DNA from: Anaerolineae bacterium
GTDB lineage: Bacteria; Chloroflexota; Anaerolineae; B4-G1; SLSP01
Length of the DNA: 9,492 bases
Reading direction: 5' to 3'
Assembly (NCBI GenBank): GCA_016928755.1
Contig: JAFGKB010000106.1
Span: 1-9,492 of the forward strand
The translations under genes and the position numbers were made by a program. Below the pieces are notes generated by a model. That model was given only the letters and a program-made list of their open reading frames with translations, searched no databases and had not been told where the DNA came from. Positions within the stretch are counted from its first letter, which is position 1, and each line of letters starts with the position of its first letter. Below, piece after piece: positions 5,544 through 9,492 of the stretch.

Positions 5544-6404
5544 TTATTCTTTCTCCGGTCGTTTGATGTAAAGCCCCCGGCTTACAGTCTCGTCACCGGC
5601 AGTTACCGATACAGTCCCTATAACCACTTCGGCATAACTCCCTACCTCAATTTGGAAGTAGAGCGGGCCGGTCATTGGACCGCCTTGTACCTCATCATTC
5701 CAGGCATAAGTATATAGACAATTACCCCCGTGCCCGGCAGCAAAGATAGTAACGATCCATCCTTTTCCGTCTTCCGTGAATTCCCGTTTATCATCCCACG
5801 CCTCTAGCCAGAGCAACCCGCCTTCACAGCCCGGTGGAGGTGTTATCTCGACCTCCTCCGGTTCTGATGGCTGCGGTGTAAAAGTAGGGACCGGTGTGAT
5901 TTCGGGTAATTTCTCTAAATCACGATTAATTTCCAACTTGTCGATCTGTATCCATCCTGCTACAATCTCACCTTCGTTTTTATCTTTCTTATCTTGGTCT
6001 CCTGTTTCCATGTGTGCATAGACCCATTCAGGAAAATCTGGATTGTAGCCGTCAAGCTCCAGTTTTGTCCCAATCGTCAATGGGTCGGTAATTCGCCACC
6101 AGGTTGTTGCACCGGGGCGTAACCCAACTCCTTCTGTAATCACAATTGCAGCAGCTAATGGTGTTGGTGTCGGTGTAATGGTCGGTGTCTTTGTGGGTCT
6201 AGGGGTTTCCGTTGGGGTGGGGCTAGGGGTGGCGGTCGGGGTATTTGTCGGTGTTGGGGTAGGGGTTTGTATCTGTGCCGGTTCTGGTGGTGTTGTCGCC
6301 GGTACACAGCCCGACGCGCTGATGACTAAGATAGAGATAACGACTAATACGAGCATTGATATGTAATGCTTTTTCTTAGAGAAGTTTATTTCTTGCATTT
6401 TCAT
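5544..6404 (-). CDS. Secreted lipoprotein with Thr-Pro linker and SH3-like domain
   Basis: The protein has 286 residues from the chosen start. The N-terminus has a basic region (KKKHY), a hydrophobic core (ISMLVLVVISILVI) and the lipobox ASGC with C33, so it should be lipid-anchored outside the membrane. Residues 47-82 are a Thr-Pro linker. Residues about 86-158 look like a bacterial SH3 domain (IVITEGVGLRPGATTWWRI...GTKLELDGY...WVYAHM...GWIQ). A second Pro-rich linker (about 168-192) leads to a beta-rich C-terminal domain (193-286) whose two Cys (193, 229) could pair. SH3-like domains often bind peptidoglycan or peptides. The frame opens at 6440, but that ATG region overlaps the -10-like TATAAT. 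The ATG at 6404 (or 6398) has AAGG just upstream and gives a normal signal peptide. It precedes telA on the same strand with no terminator between, so it is probably the first gene of that operon. The C-terminal domain is not recognised. Confidence 0.88.
   Translation of the reverse strand: MKMQEINFSKKKHYISMLVLVVISILVISASGCVPATTPPEPAQIQTPTPTPTNTPTATPSPTPTETPRPTKTPTITPTPTPLAAAIVITEGVGLRPGATTWWRITDPLTIGTKLELDGYNPDFPEWVYAHMETGDQDKKDKNEGEIVAGWIQIDKLEINRDLEKLPEITPVPTFTPQPSEPEEVEITPPPGCEGGLLWLEAWDDKREFTEDGKGWIVTIFAAGHGGNCLYTYAWNDEVQGGPMTGPLYFQIEVGSYAEVVIGTVSVTAGDETVSRGLYIKRPEKE
6159..6266 (-). repeat. Low-complexity DNA encoding the Thr-Pro linker
   Basis: The segment encodes a run of about 36 residues dominated by the dipeptide TP (TPTPTPTNTPTATPSPTPTE and onward). 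On the plus strand it reads as G/T-rich GGTGTnGG units. Such linkers hold extracellular domains away from the membrane and change length easily by slippage. The plus-strand Val/Gly reading frame over it is its antisense shadow. Confidence 0.85.
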
Positions 6405-6431
6405 GACCTTATATCCTTTAGTTTGCCCCAT

Positions 6432-6437
6432 ATTATA
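6432..6437 (-). promoter_or_regulatory. Candidate -10 box for the lipoprotein-telA-LRR operon
   Basis: A perfect TATAAT lies on the minus strand at 6437-6432, 27 bp before the preferred ATG at 6404. No good -35 is found at 16-18 bp; the nearest word is TTGTAG with a 15-bp spacer. If used, it would give a leader of about 20 nt and would need an activator or another sigma factor. Confidence 0.45.
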
Positions 6438-6540
6438 CACTGTAAAACTGGACTACAAAAGTATCAAGTGGCGGAGCGAGATTTTTTTTGAGTTCTGGGG
6501 CATAAATACATTTCTGCGCTTTATCAAGGGGGTATTAACT

Positions 6541-6573
6541 AGATTGGGCCAGTCTGTATCACTGGCCCAATCT
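6541..6573 (-). terminator. Terminator-like stem after the acyl-CoA synthetase gene
   Basis: A perfect 13-bp inverted repeat (6541-6553 with 6561-6573) encloses a 7-base loop and starts 20 bp after the stop at 6594. The sequence after it on the minus strand is AGTTAATACC, which lacks a real U-tract. It is therefore either a weak intrinsic terminator or an mRNA 3'-end protecting hairpin. Confidence 0.6.
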
Positions 6574-6593
6574 CTAAAATGCTTGTCTATGCC

Positions 6594-8690
6594 TTAAATC
6601 TGAGGTTCTTGTGTTATGGCGATGCGTACATCCACAGCCCAGGCCCCTTTGCCGTCTTCACCTACGATAAGCGGGTTGATGTCCAGCTCTGAGATACAGG
6701 GAAAATCGTGGACGAGCTGTCCGACACGGCGCAAGGTCTCTACGGCTGCTGCTATGTCCCCCGGTGTCTGCCCCCGTACGCCCGCCATAATCTTGCCCGC
6801 CGCCGTTTCTGCTATCATCTCGCGGGCGTCAACTTCGCACAGCGGGGCCAAGCGGAAGGCCACGTCTTTCAGCACTTCTACATAGATGCCGCCCATCCCG
6901 AACATCAACAGCGGGCCAAATTGTGCGTCTTGTTGTGCCCCCAAGATGACTTCTTGTCCACGGGGTGCCATTTGCTGGATCATTACCTGGCGGTCTTCAT
7001 TGCCGGCCACCATTTTGGAGAAAGTCTCACGCACCTCTTCTGCGCTCTGGATATTCAGAGCAATACCTCCCACATCTGCCTTGTGGACGACTCCTGGGGC
7101 AATCAATTTCATAGCAATGGGGAATCCGGCTTTCCCGGCCAGTTGCAACGCCTCTTCAACGTTCGTCGCAATGCCAGAGAAGGGGATATGGATTCCATAA
7201 GCGGCTGCTACCTGGGCGGCGGTCTCCGCATCCAAGAATCCTGCCCCCTTTTGTTTCCAAGTGGCCTGTAGCACTTTATGTGCAGTCGCTTTGTCTACAT
7301 CTGGAACCGGGGTGGGGGTTAAATCCGGGCGGTCGCGTAGTTGCTTATATGCTAATAGTCCGGCCAATGCCCGGCTAGCACGGTTCGGGTCTTGGTAGAA
7401 GGGCACACCGTTCTTATTCAGATATTTCGTGGCTTCAAAGATGCTGGCTCCGCCAACCATACAAGCCACAATGGGTTTACCGGTGTTCTGCGCGGCTTGG
7501 GTAATGTGCTCGGCTACCTCGGCAACCGGTGTGATTGCTTGGGGAACGAAGATAGCCATTGCCATATCCACGTCTGGGTCAGACAGGACTACCTCTAATG
7601 CCGCACTGTACATCTCAGCTCGTGGCCCGCCGAGCATGTCCACCGGATTGCCTAACTGGGTCCCCCGTGGAGTAACTTCTTCGAGCCTGGCCTGGGTCTC
7701 AGCACTCAGGTTCGCTAATTTCAGTCCTTGTTTGTCTAATTCATCTGCGGCCAGCGCGGCCGGCCCACCGGCGTTGGTAATCAGAACGACCCGGTTCCCC
7801 TGGGGTAGGGATTGGTTGGCCAAGGCCATCGCTAAATCATTTTGCTCTTGCAGTGAATCGACGATCAGCACGCCGGCACGTTGGCAGGCTGCATAGTAGG
7901 CGCGCCCACTTCCTGCCAGGGCGCCGGTGTGGGATGCGACGGCGCGTGTCCCTGCCGCTGTCAGGCCCGCTTTGAGCATCACGATGGGTTTTTTGCGGTA
8001 AACTTCTGACGCAGCTTCAACGAACCGGCGTCCGTCTGGTAGTCCTTCGGCGTAAATGCTGATAACGTGGGTGTTTTCGTCATCTTGCATCATACGGATG
8101 CCGTCGGCAATATCCACGTCTACCTGGTTTCCTAAACTGGCGATCCGGCTGTAGCCTACCCCGACACTTTCCGCCCAATCGGTGGTGCCACCACAGATTG
8201 CGCCGGAGTGGGAGACGAAGGCGATATGTCCGGCATCCGGCATGTAGGTGATAAAGGTTGTGTCCAAGGGTAGGTGAGTGTCCATAACCCCGACACAGTT
8301 CGGCCCGATCATCCGCATGTTGTGCTTTTTGGCAATGTCCTTAAGGGATAATTCCAGTTGTGCACCCTCGGGACCGGTTTCTTTAAACCCGCCGGTAACC
8401 ACTATCACATTTTTGATGCCGCGTTGCCCGCACTCTTCCATTACCTGGGGAACCAGGGGCGCAAAGACCATAATGACGGCCAGTTCTACGGGGTCGGGGA
8501 CTTCTGAGATGCTGGTATAGACAGTCTGGCCCAATATCTCGCCACCTTTGGGGTTTACGGGATAGATGGGACCTTGATAACCGTGTTCTTTGAGGTTTTT
8601 TACAACGCCATAGCTTAGTTTTACCGGGTTACTGCTGGCCCCGATAATTGCGACACCCTGTGGATTAAAAAAATAATTAAGTTGATTCAT
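6594..8690 (-). CDS. ADP-forming acetyl/acyl-CoA synthetase, fused alpha-beta form
   Basis: This complete protein of 698 residues matches the usual length of fused ADP-forming acyl-CoA synthetases. A CoA-binding Rossmann domain starts with FFNPQGVAIIGASSNPVKLSYGV. It is followed by succinyl-CoA-ligase-like domains carrying the phospho-histidine loop SHTGALAGS (H254). The last 220 residues are an ATP-grasp domain with MKLIAPGVVHKADVGG (K528, H536) and SELDINPLIV. The enzyme converts acetyl-CoA (or another acyl-CoA) with ADP and phosphate to the free acid, CoA and ATP, a substrate-level phosphorylation step in acetate-forming anaerobes and archaea. Substrate choice cannot be read from the sequence. 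There is no GNAT acetyltransferase domain, so it is not a Pat-type fusion. The ATG at 8690 has AAGGAG at 8702-8697, 6 nt upstream. It appears to be a single-gene unit, with a terminator-like stem after it. Confidence 0.95.
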   Translation of the reverse strand: MNQLNYFFNPQGVAIIGASSNPVKLSYGVVKNLKEHGYQGPIYPVNPKGGEILGQTVYTSISEVPDPVELAVIMVFAPLVPQVMEECGQRGIKNVIVVTGGFKETGPEGAQLELSLKDIAKKHNMRMIGPNCVGVMDTHLPLDTTFITYMPDAGHIAFVSHSGAICGGTTDWAESVGVGYSRIASLGNQVDVDIADGIRMMQDDENTHVISIYAEGLPDGRRFVEAASEVYRKKPIVMLKAGLTAAGTRAVASHTGALAGSGRAYYAACQRAGVLIVDSLQEQNDLAMALANQSLPQGNRVVLITNAGGPAALAADELDKQGLKLANLSAETQARLEEVTPRGTQLGNPVDMLGGPRAEMYSAALEVVLSDPDVDMAMAIFVPQAITPVAEVAEHITQAAQNTGKPIVACMVGGASIFEATKYLNKNGVPFYQDPNRASRALAGLLAYKQLRDRPDLTPTPVPDVDKATAHKVLQATWKQKGAGFLDAETAAQVAAAYGIHIPFSGIATNVEEALQLAGKAGFPIAMKLIAPGVVHKADVGGIALNIQSAEEVRETFSKMVAGNEDRQVMIQQMAPRGQEVILGAQQDAQFGPLLMFGMGGIYVEVLKDVAFRLAPLCEVDAREMIAETAAGKIMAGVRGQTPGDIAAAVETLRRVGQLVHDFPCISELDINPLIVGEDGKGAWAVDVRIAITQEPQI

Positions 8691-8736
8691 TTGCTGCTCC
8701 TTAGGTTTTTTAGGAAATGAATTACGCCAGTATTCG

Positions 8737-8788
8737 CTATCATAACTGAACTAGAGATTTAGTCTAGTGTAAGACTGCGCTATGATAG
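8737..8788. repeat. Nested inverted repeats in the divergent intergenic region
   Basis: CTATCATA (8737-8744) and TATGATAG (8781-8788) form an 8-bp inverted repeat. Within it lie ACTAGA/TCTAGT (8750-8755 with 8763-8768) and AGTCT/AGACT (8761-8765 with 8772-8776). The inner pairs are mutually exclusive as stems. The region overlaps the weak promoter predicted for the synthetase gene, so an operator is possible; no known box is recognised. Confidence 0.45.
8739..8766 (-). promoter_or_regulatory. Weak candidate promoter for the acyl-CoA synthetase gene
   Basis: On the minus strand TAGACT (8766-8761, 4 of 6 with TTGACA) and TATGAT (8744-8739, 5 of 6 with TATAAT) are 16 bp apart, about 50 bp before the ATG at 8690. 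Both boxes sit inside the nested inverted repeats, consistent with a regulated promoter. It is a moderate match only. Confidence 0.4.
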
Positions 8789-8808
8789 GCGGATAAAATT
8801 CACTTTAT

Positions 8809-8836
8809 TTGACTATAGGCTTACTTGTTCTATACT
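8809..8836 (+). promoter_or_regulatory. Promoter of the 68-residue gene
   Basis: TTGACT (8809-8814) and TATACT (8831-8836) each match consensus at 5 of 6 bases, with a 16-bp spacer. Transcription would start near 8843, leaving about 75 nt of leader before the ATG at 8919. No strong secondary structure is seen in that leader. Confidence 0.6.
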
Positions 8837-8918
8837 GGATAATAAGGATTAAGGGATTGTAGAAGAATAATTTCCTACACAGATACCCTCGATGACGAAC
8901 ATAACATAAGGAGGTGTA

Positions 8919-9125
8919 ATGGTCACACGGAGCGTTGTACAGAGTGCTATGCATACAGCCGCTTCAGCCCTGGTGCATTTGCCGGTTGAGCAATGGCCCG
9001 GTTGGGTTGCTTATCTTTGTGAGACATTGGTTGCTGCCGCCCGCGACCAGGGCATCGAAGTTGATGCTGATGAACTGCTGCGCAAAATCGCCGATGAAAT
9101 TCAGTCGCCTTCTTCAGAGGAATAG
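8919..9125 (+). CDS. Small protein of unknown function (68 residues)
   Basis: No family is recognised. Coding is supported by a very strong Shine-Dalgarno, TAAGGAGGTG just before the ATG at 8919, and by a promoter at 8809-8836. The protein has no signal peptide. Residues 10-42 form an Ala-rich, moderately hydrophobic helical region with HLPVEQWPGWVAYLCETL, and residues 49-62 (DADELLRKIADEIQ) are an amphipathic helix with a Ser/Glu tail. The single Cys is at about 34. It could be a small soluble partner protein. It is transcribed divergently from the acyl-CoA synthetase gene and converges on the methyltransferase gene with 4 bp between the stops. A longer overlapping frame (8935-9204) lacks a ribosome binding site and is treated as a shadow. 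Confidence 0.72.
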   Translation: MVTRSVVQSAMHTAASALVHLPVEQWPGWVAYLCETLVAAARDQGIEVDADELLRKIADEIQSPSSEE

Positions 9126-9129
9126 TCCG

Positions 9130-9492
9130 TCACTTAGTGCTTTTCCAAACCTTGTAATGCTTATTTTCCCAAGCGATGTTTGTTTCAGTGAAGTTCTCTT
9201 CTAGCCAGTGTCCATATTTCAGAAAGGCATTGGCAACCAGGTATAGGTAGCCGCCCTTACGGAGTATACGTGCCGCGCCTTCTATAAAGTTTTGAGCTAC
9301 ATCTAAATCTACACTGTGGCCGGTGTGGAATGGTGGGTTGGTAACTACAATATCAAAAGTTCGATTTTGGACTTCTGTCGTGCCACAGGATAGTACACAT
9401 TCTGTATCCGTGTAGCCATTTGCATTTAGTGTGCGCTGTGTTGATGTCACGGCACGTGCAGAGACATCGACCAGCAGTACCTCTGCCCCTTG
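9130..9492 (-). CDS. RsmC-like class I SAM methyltransferase, C-terminal part (5' end outside window)
   Basis: The frame is open to the right edge, and the codons before the GTG at 9450 continue the protein (QGAEVLLVDVSARAV), so the true start lies outside. The visible 120 residues contain an acidic strand end typical of SAM-binding motif II (LLVDVS), then the catalytic NPPFHTG motif followed by the segment FIEGAARILRKGGYLYLVANAFLKY. The NPPFH form is the signature of RsmC/RlmG-type enzymes, which methylate N2 of guanine in rRNA (G1207 of 16S for RsmC). The related single-domain YbxB-like methyltransferases share it, so the exact target is not certain and no symbol is given. The end converges on the 68-residue gene with only 4 bp between the stops and no terminator in the gap. 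Confidence 0.9.
   Translation of the reverse strand, partial: QGAEVLLVDVSARAVTSTQRTLNANGYTDTECVLSCGTTEVQNRTFDIVVTNPPFHTGHSVDLDVAQNFIEGAARILRKGGYLYLVANAFLKYGHWLEENFTETNIAWENKHYKVWKSTK

Noticed and set aside
5090..5566. Plus-strand open frame of 158 residues
   Set aside because: It is antisense to telA, with a Ser/Arg-rich composition typical of shadow frames and no start signals.
6178..6366. Val/Gly repeat protein on the plus strand
   Set aside because: It is the reverse reading of the Thr-Pro linker of the lipoprotein, so the repeat pattern is inherited from that gene.
6708..7271. Plus-strand open frames opposite the acyl-CoA synthetase (also 7429-7896)
   Set aside because: They overlap conserved synthetase motifs on the other strand and show no domain or ribosome binding site of their own.
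8935..9204. Alternative 89-residue plus-strand frame overlapping the 68-residue gene
   Set aside because: It has no Shine-Dalgarno at its start, while the 68-residue frame starts exactly behind a perfect one; the longer frame also runs into the opposing methyltransferase gene.

Overview
The window reads like ordinary bacterial chromosome of moderate GC. The best guess at origin is a Chloroflexota (Anaerolineae-like) bacterium. This rests on style only: a lipoprotein with a long Thr-Pro linker, a plant-type LRR protein, a fused ADP-forming acyl-CoA synthetase, and a GAF/PAS histidine kinase. There is no rRNA or other phylogenetic marker, so the assignment is inference. I see no tRNA, CRISPR array, insertion sequence or phage gene.

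Layout. Bases 1-1134 (+) hold the C-terminal part of a sensor histidine kinase whose N-terminus (probably a GAF domain) lies outside the window. It converges on a minus-strand block, with a bidirectional terminator between them (1177-1214). Reading the minus strand from right to left, there are three transcription units. (a) 8690-6594 is a complete two-domain ADP-forming acetyl/acyl-CoA synthetase. (b) 6404-2801 carries lipoprotein, TelA family protein, then an LRR protein with a membrane hairpin and an XpaC-like C-terminal domain, closed by a perfect 21-bp terminator stem (2736-2781). (c) 2591-1266 carries three small proteins: two paralogous ribbon-helix-helix-like proteins with acidic tails and one Ala-rich helical protein. 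Unit (c) has a near-consensus promoter whose -10 box lies inside a phased ATTAC/GTAAT array. On the right, a 68-residue unknown gene (+) with a good promoter and Shine-Dalgarno converges, 4 bp apart, on the C-terminal half of an RsmC-like methyltransferase that leaves the window.

The most interesting part is unit (b) with unit (c). TelA/YaaN and XpaC are known operon partners in Firmicutes. Here the XpaC-like partner appears to be fused behind six 24-residue LRRs of the type usually secreted, yet it has no signal peptide, so the LRR is predicted to be cytoplasmic. A surface lipoprotein precedes telA, and directly downstream is an operon of RHH-like paralogs that may autoregulate. A linked envelope-stress module is a reasonable hypothesis, not a demonstrated function.

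No gene-free stretch exceeds 300 bases. The largest gaps are 8691-8918 (divergent promoters), 2592-2800 (terminator, promoter, operator, leader hairpin), 6405-6593 (promoter and terminator-like stem) and 1135-1265 (terminator).
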